A stretch of 64,000 bases of DNA from CADEEL01 sp050246475 (lineage in GTDB: Bacteria; Pseudomonadota; Alphaproteobacteria; Caulobacterales; Aquidulcibacteraceae), in NCBI GenBank assembly GCA_050246475.1, contig JBFWVZ010000003.1, positions 452,526-516,525 on the forward strand. Direction: 5' to 3'. Both the position numbers and the translations under genes were made by a program. Every line of letters begins with the position of its first letter. Position 1 is the stretch's first letter. Shown here piece after piece: positions 7,818-14,737 of this stretch. A model generated the notes under the pieces. The model saw only the letters and a list, made by a program, of their open reading frames with translations, was not told where the DNA came from and made no database searches.

Positions 7818-9643
7818 GATTTGAGTTTCTCTTCGTAGGTCTTGCGCGCCGTGCGCACGGCGCCACGCTCCGACACTTCCGGGACCGCAACATCCCACCA
7901 CCAGCCGCCGGCCTCGGTCGAGATCATCGGATCGGTGTCGATGACGATGACGTGCGTTTTCTTCGATCGCTTCGCGCGCGTGAGCGCGGCGGAAAGATCG
8001 CCGACCGTTTCCACTTTCTCCGCGATCGCGCCCAGGCTTTCCGCGTGCTTGGCGAAATCGATGTCCGGCAACGCTTCGTGCCGTGCATCCGCCAGGAGAT
8101 TGTTGAAGCTCTCCGCGCCCGTCGAGCGCTGCAAACGGTTGATGCAGCCGAACCCGCGATTGTCCAAAACGACGATGGTGAGCTTTCGCCCCATCATCAC
8201 CGAGGTCGCGATCTCGGAATTCATCATCAGATAGGACCCGTCGCCCACCATGACGATCACGTCGCGCTCCGGCGCGGCCATCTTCACGCCGAGCCCGCCC
8301 GCAATCTCATAGCCCATGCACGAATAGCCATATTCGAGATGGTAGCCGCCGGGTCCGCTCGCGCGCCACAGCTTGTGCAATTCGCCTGGCAAGCCGCCCG
8401 CCGCGCACACGATCGTCGTCTTCTCATCCGCCGCGCGCTGCACCGCGCCGATCACCTGCGCATCGCTCGGCAGCTTTTGATCGTTCGCCGTGCGTGTCAC
8501 GGCATCCACCGCTTCGCGCCACGCGCCCGCGCGTTGTGCGTTGCGCTCACGCCAGGCGGCGGGCGCGGACCAATCCTTCATCGCCGTATCGAGCGCCTCG
8601 ATCGCCGCGCGCGCATCGCCCACGACCGCCTCGGCGCCATGCTTCACCGCATCGAACGCCTGCACGTTCACTTGGAAGAGCTTCGCCTTCTTGAACAGCG
8701 TGCGCGAGCCAGTGGTGAAATCCTGGAGCCGCGTGCCCACGCCAATGACGAGATCGGCTTCCGCCGCCGCATCGTTGGCCGCGCTCGCGCCCGTCACGCC
8801 GATCGAGCCAAGCGTCTGCGCGTGATCCCAGGCGAACGCGCCCTTGCCGGCTTGCGTCTCCGCGACCGGCACGCCCGTGCGCTCAGCGAACGCCGCCAAC
8901 GCGCCTTCCGCTTCGCTGTAAAGCACGCCGCCACCGGCGATGATGAGCGGCGCGCGCGCTTGCCTGAGCGCCGCGGCAAGATCGGCAATCTCCCGCGGAT
9001 CGGGAGAAGCGCGCCGGATGCGCCACACGCGCCGCCCGAAAAACTCGCTTGGATAGTCGAACGCCTCGGCCTGCACGTCCTGACAAAAGGCGAGCGTAAC
9101 AGGCCCACAACGCGCCGGGTCAATGAGCGTATTCATCGCCTTCGGCAGTGCATCGAGCAATTGCTCAGGCCGTGCAAGACGGTCGAAATAGCGGGAGACC
9201 GGGCGGAAGCAATCGTTCGCGCTCACACTCCCGTCCGCGAAATCCTCCACCTGCTGCAACACCGGATCGGGCCTGCGGCTCGCATAGACGTCGCCGGGCA
9301 TGAGCAACACTGGCAGCCGGTTCACGTGCGCGAGCGCCGCGGCCGTCACCATGTTCGTCGCGCCAGGGCCGATGGATGTCGTGCAGATCATCGCGCGCTT
9401 GCGGCGCATCTGTTTGGCGTAGGCGATCGCGGCATGCGCCATCGCCTGCTCATTGTGCGCGCGATAGGTCGGCAGCGCATCGCGCGATGCGTGCAGCGCT
9501 TCGCCAAGGCCCGCGACATTGCCGTGCCCAAAGATCGCCCACACGCCCGCGAAATACGGAACCTCGCGCCCGTCGATCTCGACGAACTGGTTGGCGAGCC
9601 ATCGCACGGCGGCTTGCGCCGCGGTTAGACGCTGGCGCGCCAT
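7814..9643 (-). CDS. iolD: 3D-trihydroxycyclohexane-1,2-dione hydrolase IolD
   Basis: IolD is a thiamine-diphosphate enzyme that opens the inositol-derived ring to 5-deoxy-glucuronate. The protein is 609 residues with the three-domain ThDP layout: an N-terminal Pyr domain (YFAGVWAIFGHGNVAGLG), a central TPP-M domain, and a C-terminal PP domain with the cofactor motif GDGSYLMMN followed about 25 residues later by LDNRGFGC. The start MARQRLTAAQA is preferred over an upstream in-frame ATG because it trims the overlap with iolC to 19 bases. Confidence 0.95.
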   Translation of the reverse strand: MARQRLTAAQAAVRWLANQFVEIDGREVPYFAGVWAIFGHGNVAGLGEALHASRDALPTYRAHNEQAMAHAAIAYAKQMRRKRAMICTTSIGPGATNMVTAAALAHVNRLPVLLMPGDVYASRRPDPVLQQVEDFADGSVSANDCFRPVSRYFDRLARPEQLLDALPKAMNTLIDPARCGPVTLAFCQDVQAEAFDYPSEFFGRRVWRIRRASPDPREIADLAAALRQARAPLIIAGGGVLYSEAEGALAAFAERTGVPVAETQAGKGAFAWDHAQTLGSIGVTGASAANDAAAEADLVIGVGTRLQDFTTGSRTLFKKAKLFQVNVQAFDAVKHGAEAVVGDARAAIEALDTAMKDWSAPAAWRERNAQRAGAWREAVDAVTRTANDQKLPSDAQVIGAVQRAADEKTTIVCAAGGLPGELHKLWRASGPGGYHLEYGYSCMGYEIAGGLGVKMAAPERDVIVMVGDGSYLMMNSEIATSVMMGRKLTIVVLDNRGFGCINRLQRSTGAESFNNLLADARHEALPDIDFAKHAESLGAIAEKVETVGDLSAALTRAKRSKKTHVIVIDTDPMISTEAGGWWWDVAVPEVSERGAVRTARKTYEEKLKS

Positions 9644-11571
9644 GCGCTCTTCTCCCGCGCCGCGCGCGCCGCGCGCCATGCATCCGTCAGCTCGCCCAAA
9701 TTAGCCGCCAGCGCATCGATGACCGCCGCATCGCTCATCTTGCCCGCGAACCATTCCTCCGCCGCGTCGGTGAAAATCGTGCGCCCGACCGCGAACCCTT
9801 TGACGATCGGCGCTTTCGCCGCGACCGCAAAGGAGCGCACGAGATCGGCCTTGGGCGCGGAGAGGCCCAGCAATACGACTCCGCGGCAATAGGGATCGTT
9901 GGCATTGATCGTGCGTTCGATCGCGGCCCACGCATCGCCGTCATCCACCGGTTCGAGCTTCCACCAATCGGGTTTGATGCCGATATCGTAGATGCGCTGC
10001 AGCGCGCGCGCGGTCGTGTGCGCATCCACCGCGCCATTCTTGGAGACGATTATTTCCAACAGGAATTCGTGTCGGGTCTGGCGGCATGCGTCGAACAGGC
10101 GGATAAGCTGGCGCTCCTGTCGCGCCTTCAAATCCGCATCGTCGTCGGGATGGTAGAACGCCAAGCACTTGACGACGTGATTGAGCGGCCAAGCGCGCAA
10201 TTCATTGGCGACATCGGCGCTTCCTTCAAACGCCAGCGGCTTCGAGCCCGGCAATTCGATTGGGCGCGCGATCCAATAAGGGTGATCTGCCGCGGCTTCG
10301 AGCGCGCGCATGCCGTGGCGGCCGTCGATGATGAGCCCAAAGCGCGGATCGCCGCCCGCGAGTTTCGACACCGCCGCGAGCGCGAGCGTCTTGAAGGCGC
10401 CGATGCGCGCCTCCTCAACGCCCATGCGCTGCGCGAGCTCTTCAAATTGCGTGCGGTGGTCGATCGCCAGCACGGTGAGCTCATCGTAAGCGCCGCGCCG
10501 CGTCGTCGCCCAATGGATGTGCTCGAGCTCGGCGTCTTCACGCAGGCGGAACGGGCGGTCGCGCTTGGCGAGGAACGCCTCCATTTCCGGCCATGTCGGC
10601 ATCGCGGGCGCGCAGCCGTGCCGCGAAACGACAATAGCGCCCGCGGCGTTCGCCAGTTCGCAGCACGAGGAGGGCGGCATGTCGCGTAGCCACCCTCGCA
10701 GGAAACCCGCCATGAATGCGTCGCCCGCGCCGAGCACGTTGAACACTTCGACCGGAAAGCCTGCGCCGACGACGCCGTCATCTGGATTCTTCGGGATCGC
10801 GCCTTGATAGGCAACGCACCCCGCGGCGCCGCGCTTCATCACGATCGTTCCCGGCGTTTTCGCGCGGATCGCTTCGAGCGCCGCGCGGGTATCGGTCGTC
10901 CCGCCGATGATGTGGATTTCTTCTTCCGTGCCGACGACGAGATCGCAGAGCGGCAGCACACGCTGCATCTGCTCTGTCACCTGAGCGGCGGCGACAAAAC
11001 GATCCTCACCGCGATCTTTTCCTGCAACGCCCCAGAGCACAGGGCGGTAGTCGATATCGAGCGCGACGCGATTGCCCGTTTCCTTCGCGATCGTCGCTGC
11101 CTTCATGCTCGCGGCGAACACGTTCGGTTTCGAAAGATGCGTGCCGGAAAGCACCACCGCCTTGGCCGCGCGGATGAAAGCGGGGTCGATATCCTCTTCG
11201 CAGAGCGCCATGTCGGCGCAGTTCTCGCGATAGAAGAGGAGCGGAAACGTATCAGGATCGCGGATGCCGAGGAAAACGAGCGCCGTCAGCCGTTCGCCGT
11301 CGTCCTTGAGCCCGCGCACATCGACGCCTTCGCGCTTCATCTCCTCGCGGATGAAGCGGCCCATGTGATCGCCGCCCACGCGCGAGAGGATCGCGCTCTT
11401 CAAGCCAAGGCGCGCCGCGCCTACTGCGGTGTTCGCGGGGCTGCCGCCCAGATATTTCGCGAACGAGCCCACCGCTTCGAGCGGCGCGCCGATCTGCTCT
11501 CCATAGAGATCGACCGCCGCGCGCCCGATCGCGATCAGATCCAACCCCTCTGAAGCGCCCGGTTGGGCCAT
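9625..11571 (-). CDS. iolC: 5-dehydro-2-deoxygluconokinase IolC fused to DUF2090
   Basis: The 648-residue protein is a fusion. Residues about 10-330 form a PfkB-family sugar kinase (GGSPANTAVGAARLG near the start; the GAGDAFMAGFL catalytic-base motif) that phosphorylates 2-deoxy-5-keto-gluconate. Residues about 350-640 match the DUF2090/LacD-like aldolase-fold domain (LAIDHRTQFEEL, FGLIIDGRHG, WWKLEPVDD). In other Proteobacteria this domain has been assigned the next step, cleavage of the phosphorylated product, so no separate iolJ would be needed. The start MAQPGASE follows GAGAG; a longer start (MRERRS) is possible. It is first in the operon, with a GAAA-N6-TTCC site about 60 bases upstream. 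Confidence 0.94.
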   Translation of the reverse strand: MAQPGASEGLDLIAIGRAAVDLYGEQIGAPLEAVGSFAKYLGGSPANTAVGAARLGLKSAILSRVGGDHMGRFIREEMKREGVDVRGLKDDGERLTALVFLGIRDPDTFPLLFYRENCADMALCEEDIDPAFIRAAKAVVLSGTHLSKPNVFAASMKAATIAKETGNRVALDIDYRPVLWGVAGKDRGEDRFVAAAQVTEQMQRVLPLCDLVVGTEEEIHIIGGTTDTRAALEAIRAKTPGTIVMKRGAAGCVAYQGAIPKNPDDGVVGAGFPVEVFNVLGAGDAFMAGFLRGWLRDMPPSSCCELANAAGAIVVSRHGCAPAMPTWPEMEAFLAKRDRPFRLREDAELEHIHWATTRRGAYDELTVLAIDHRTQFEELAQRMGVEEARIGAFKTLALAAVSKLAGGDPRFGLIIDGRHGMRALEAAADHPYWIARPIELPGSKPLAFEGSADVANELRAWPLNHVVKCLAFYHPDDDADLKARQERQLIRLFDACRQTRHEFLLEIIVSKNGAVDAHTTARALQRIYDIGIKPDWWKLEPVDDGDAWAAIERTINANDPYCRGVVLLGLSAPKADLVRSFAVAAKAPIVKGFAVGRTIFTDAAEEWFAGKMSDAAVIDALAANLGELTDAWRAARAAREKSAWRASV

Positions 11572-11628
11572 CGAGCGTCTCTCGCGCATGCACGCCCCGC
11601 GCCCGCTTGGGCCGCGCCGGCCAACAAT

Positions 11629-11642
11629 GAAATTGTTATTCC
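11629..11642 (-). promoter_or_regulatory. Putative IolR/RpiR operator upstream of iolC
   Basis: GAAA-TTGTTA-TTCC, which reads GGAA-N6-TTTC on the iolC strand. The same spaced motif occurs at 12636 and 17220, and published alphaproteobacterial IolR sites follow GGAA-N6-TTCC. It overlaps a perfect inverted repeat AACAAT-gaa-ATTGTT (11623-11637). It lies 58 bases before the iolC start. Confidence 0.6.
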
Positions 11643-11669
11643 ACGTATTCCATAAATGCAACGTCCGTT

Positions 11670-12548
11670 TCAGTGCGGCCCCGGCGCCGCCCGCTTGCGG
11701 GCCGCCTTTGGCGTCGTTTCGAACGCGAACGAGATGACCAGCGCCTGCGCCAGGCAGATCGAGGCCGCGAGCGAGCGGAACTTGCGCACCTCCGCTTCGC
11801 GCACCTGCAAGACAAGCGTCGCCGGCTTCGCCACCGGGCTCACCAGGCTGTCGCTGATCGAGAGCACCTTGGCGCCGGCGGCGGCGGCCGTCTCGATGAG
11901 GCGAACCGTCTCCTCCGCGTAGGGGTGATAAGAAACCGCGATAAGCAGATCGTCGCGTGCAATCGCCTGGATCTGCTGTCGCGCGAGCCCGCCGACGCCA
12001 TCGACGAACATCGTGCGTTTGTTCACCTGTTGCAGCGAGTACGCGAGATAGGACGCCACCGGAAAGGCGCGCCGGAAACCCGTGACGTACACGGTGTCGG
12101 CCTGCGCGATGAGCTTCACGGCGGCCTGAATCTCTTTGGCGCTAACGATTTGGCCGAGATTGCGCAGCGAAAGCGTATTGCCTTCGATGAACTCGGCAAG
12201 CACGTCGGCCGGCCCGCCGACGGCGCGCGAATCCACGCTCTCGGTGAATTGCCGGACGCGCTCGCCATAGCCCAGGACCGCGTTGCCGTTCATCAGCGCA
12301 TCGCGAAACACGCGCTGCATCTGGCTCGCCCCCTCGAACCCGATGGCCTTTGCGAACCGCACGATCGCGGAAGGCTGCACGCCCGCGCGCTCGGCGATCA
12401 CCGCGAGCGTCTCCAGCGCCACGGCGTTCGGCTCATCGAGCACATAGCGCGCAATCTGCTGCAGGCGCTTTGAGAGCCGCTCGTAGTTTTCGAGGATCGC
12501 GGCGCGCAGCGCCTCGGCCGTTTCAGGCGCCCCTTGGGCGATGCTCAT
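11670..12548 (-). CDS. RpiR-family transcriptional regulator, IolR-like
   Basis: This 292-residue regulator has an N-terminal HTH_6 domain (about 1-80; ALETLAVIAERAGVQPSAIV, then FAKAIGFEGASQMQRVF) and a C-terminal SIS sugar-phosphate sensing domain (about 120-260; VYVTGFRRAFPVASYLAY, VSYHPYAEETVRLIETA). Alphaproteobacterial inositol genes are controlled by RpiR-type IolR repressors that respond to a phosphorylated pathway intermediate. The start MSIAQGAPET is chosen because the upstream frame extension is unrelated. It lies between the iol operon and the divergent dehydrogenases and is the obvious candidate for the GGAA-N6-TTTC sites. Confidence 0.9.
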   Translation of the reverse strand: MSIAQGAPETAEALRAAILENYERLSKRLQQIARYVLDEPNAVALETLAVIAERAGVQPSAIVRFAKAIGFEGASQMQRVFRDALMNGNAVLGYGERVRQFTESVDSRAVGGPADVLAEFIEGNTLSLRNLGQIVSAKEIQAAVKLIAQADTVYVTGFRRAFPVASYLAYSLQQVNKRTMFVDGVGGLARQQIQAIARDDLLIAVSYHPYAEETVRLIETAAAAGAKVLSISDSLVSPVAKPATLVLQVREAEVRKFRSLAASICLAQALVISFAFETTPKAARKRAAPGPH

Positions 12549-12635
12549 CGGGGCCTCCGGCGCCTCATTTCCGCAACAGAATAGATTTTCTGTGTGTGGA
12601 ACGCAATGTTCAATGGAACGCGCCTTGCCGAAACT

Positions 12636-12649
12636 GAAAATCTCGTTCC
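12636..12649. promoter_or_regulatory. Putative IolR/RpiR operator in divergent promoter region
   Basis: GAAA-ATCTCG-TTCC lies between the regulator gene (starts 12548, minus) and the first inositol dehydrogenase (starts 12694, plus). It is 44 bases before the dehydrogenase ATG. A second, weaker inverted repeat GAAC-GCAAT-GTTC is at about 12598-12610. Autoregulation and control of the dehydrogenases from one site are plausible. Confidence 0.55.
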
Positions 12650-12693
12650 ATAAGCGGGCGCGGGCGCAACAGCCGTTTTGAGGGGCGGATTCG

Positions 12694-13683
12694 ATGGCGG
12701 GCGGGCGGAAGGTGGCGCTCTTGGGCGCGGGCCGGATGGGCCAAATCCACGGCCCCAACGCCGCCCATCACCCCGGACTGACGCTTGCCGCCATCGTCGA
12801 TCCGAACCGCGCGCTCGCCGCGCCGCTCGCGGCCCAGACCGGCGCCGAAGTCGCCGAGCTTGGCGCGGTTCTCGCGGACAAATCCATCGAAGGGATCATC
12901 GTCGCCAGCTCCACGGACATGCATCTGGAGCACGCGGTGGCCGCGCTCTCCGCCGGCAAGATCGTCTTCTGCGAGAAGCCCGTCGATCTCGATCTCGCCA
13001 AGGCGCGCGCAGCCGCCAAGACATTCGCGGGCGCGCCCTTCCTGCTCGGTTTCAACCGCCGCTTCGATCCCCACTTTCAAGCGCTCAAGGCGAAGATCGA
13101 CGAGGGCGCCATCGGCAAGCTCGAGACGCTCTCGCTGATCAATCACGATCCGGCTTCCCCGCCGGCGGATTTCGTTCCTCGCTCCGGCGGCCTCTTCAAG
13201 GACTTCACCATCCACGACTTGGATCTCGCCCGCTGGCTGCTGGATGAGGAGCCGTCGCAAATCTTCGCGATGGCAAGCTGCCTCGTGGATCCAGAGATCG
13301 GCCGCATGGGCGACGTGGACACCGCGCGCGTGATGCTCAAGACGCCGTCGGGACGGCTCTGCGTCATCGCCAACACGCGCCGCAGCGGCATGGGCTACGA
13401 TCAGCGCGTCGAAGCGTTCGGCTCGAACGGCATGGCCAATGTCGCCAATGTCCGCAACGATACGGTCGAAGCGCAGAACGAAGCAGGCGGCCAATCCGCG
13501 CCCGTCCCGTACAATTTTCTAGCGCGCTACATGCAATCCTACGCCGCCGAAGTGGATCATTTCGCGGAGATGATGGCCGGGCGCGCCAGGCCGCGCGTCG
13601 GCTACGAGGACGGCATCGCCGCGCTCGTGCTTGCCGAAGCCGCCGGCCTCTCCGCCAAAACCAACGCTCCCGTCGATCTTTGA
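12694..13683 (+). CDS. Inositol 2-dehydrogenase, Gfo/Idh/MocA family (copy 1)
   Basis: This 329-residue NAD-dependent dehydrogenase should oxidise myo-inositol to 2-keto-myo-inositol, the entry step of the pathway. The N-terminal Rossmann motif is LLGAGRMGQIHGPN; FCEKPVDLDL provides the EKP motif with the catalytic-site Lys; LLGFNRRFDPHF and FTIHDLDLARWLL are typical of IolG-type members. A second copy follows 10 bases after the stop, so both are probably co-transcribed from the divergent promoter region shared with the RpiR regulator. Confidence 0.9.
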   Translation: MAGGRKVALLGAGRMGQIHGPNAAHHPGLTLAAIVDPNRALAAPLAAQTGAEVAELGAVLADKSIEGIIVASSTDMHLEHAVAALSAGKIVFCEKPVDLDLAKARAAAKTFAGAPFLLGFNRRFDPHFQALKAKIDEGAIGKLETLSLINHDPASPPADFVPRSGGLFKDFTIHDLDLARWLLDEEPSQIFAMASCLVDPEIGRMGDVDTARVMLKTPSGRLCVIANTRRSGMGYDQRVEAFGSNGMANVANVRNDTVEAQNEAGGQSAPVPYNFLARYMQSYAAEVDHFAEMMAGRARPRVGYEDGIAALVLAEAAGLSAKTNAPVDL

Positions 13684-13693
13684 GGCGAATTCC

Positions 13694-14677
13694 ATGACCA
13701 AGAAACTCGCTCTCATCGGCGCCGGGCGCATCGGCAAAATTCACGCGAAGAACGCCGCGTTGAGCGCGCGCCTCTCCCTCTCGCTCGTGATCGATCCCGT
13801 CGCGGAGGCGGCAAAGACCCTTGCGGACGAATACGGCGCGAAGGTTGCCGATCTCGACACGGCGCTCGGCGATTCCGCAATCGATGGAATCGTCATCGCC
13901 TCCTCGACCGACACGCACCTGGATTACGCATTGCGCGCCGCGAAGGCCGGCAAGGCGATCTTCTGCGAAAAGCCGCTCGACCTCGATCTTGCGCGCGCAC
14001 GCACGGAGGGCGCGCCGCTCGCGAACGCGAACATCCTGCTCGCCTTCAACCGCCGCTTCGATCCGCACTTTGCTGCGTTTCAAGCGAAGCTCGCATCAGG
14101 CGCCATCGGCAAGCTCGAAGCGTTGCACATCACGAGCCACGATCCCGCGCCGCCCCCGCCCGGTTACATCCCGGTAAGCGGCGGGCTCTTCAAGGATATG
14201 GCGATCCACGATTTCGATATGGCGCGCTGGCTCCTGGGCGAAGAGCCCATCGAAGTGTTCGCCGCCGCGAGCTGCCTCGTCGATCCCGAGATTGGCCGCA
14301 TGGGCGATGTGGACACCGCGAAGACATTGCTGCGCACGAAAGCGGGCGTGATGTGCGTCATCTCCAACAGCCGCCGCAGCGGCTACGGTTACGATCAGCG
14401 CATCGAGGCGTTCGGCTCGGCTGGCGCGCTCAAGGCCGGCAATGTCACCGAAAGCACCGTCAGCGTCTGGAGCGAGGCGGGCGCGCGGGCGGATCGCTTC
14501 CAGAATTTCTTCCTCGATCGCTACGCAGGCGCCTACGCGCGCGAAATGGATCACTTCGCCGACATGCTCGAAGGCAAAGCCAAGCCGCTTATCGGTTACG
14601 CGGATGGCGTGGCCGCCCTCGCGCTCGCGGAAGCAGCCGGCGAAAGCGCAAAGAGCGGCAAGGTCGTAAAGCTCTGA
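13694..14677 (+). CDS. Inositol 2-dehydrogenase, Gfo/Idh/MocA family (copy 2)
   Basis: The 327-residue protein is a close paralogue of the preceding gene: ALIGAGRIGKIHAKN, FCEKPLDLDLARA, LLAFNRRFDPHF, MAIHDFDMARWLLGEEP and ASCLVDPEIGRMGDVDTA align almost residue for residue. The start MTKKLALIG lies 10 bases after the first dehydrogenase. Two copies may divide inositol isomers (myo, scyllo, chiro, neo) or cofactor preference; the sequence does not decide this. A hairpin follows the stop. Confidence 0.88.
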   Translation: MTKKLALIGAGRIGKIHAKNAALSARLSLSLVIDPVAEAAKTLADEYGAKVADLDTALGDSAIDGIVIASSTDTHLDYALRAAKAGKAIFCEKPLDLDLARARTEGAPLANANILLAFNRRFDPHFAAFQAKLASGAIGKLEALHITSHDPAPPPPGYIPVSGGLFKDMAIHDFDMARWLLGEEPIEVFAAASCLVDPEIGRMGDVDTAKTLLRTKAGVMCVISNSRRSGYGYDQRIEAFGSAGALKAGNVTESTVSVWSEAGARADRFQNFFLDRYAGAYAREMDHFADMLEGKAKPLIGYADGVAALALAEAAGESAKSGKVVKL

Positions 14678-14680
14678 AAA

Positions 14681-14712
14681 AGAAAACGGCGGCGCTCCGA
14701 AGAGCGCCGCCG
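14681..14712 (-). terminator. Intrinsic terminator between convergent genes
   Basis: CGGCGGCGCTC (14687-14697) pairs with GAGCGCCGCCG (14702-14712) around CGAA. On the minus strand the stem is followed by TTTTCTTTTT, so it is a good rho-independent terminator for the TonB receptor gene and a stem for the plus-strand dehydrogenase transcript. Confidence 0.75.
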
Positions 14713-14737
14713 CGAGGTTTGGAGGGAAACGCGCGTC

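Noticed and set aside
7952..9628. 558-residue open frame on the plus strand over iolD
   Set aside because: It is antisense to an intact iolD and its translation is Arg/His-rich without recognisable motifs.
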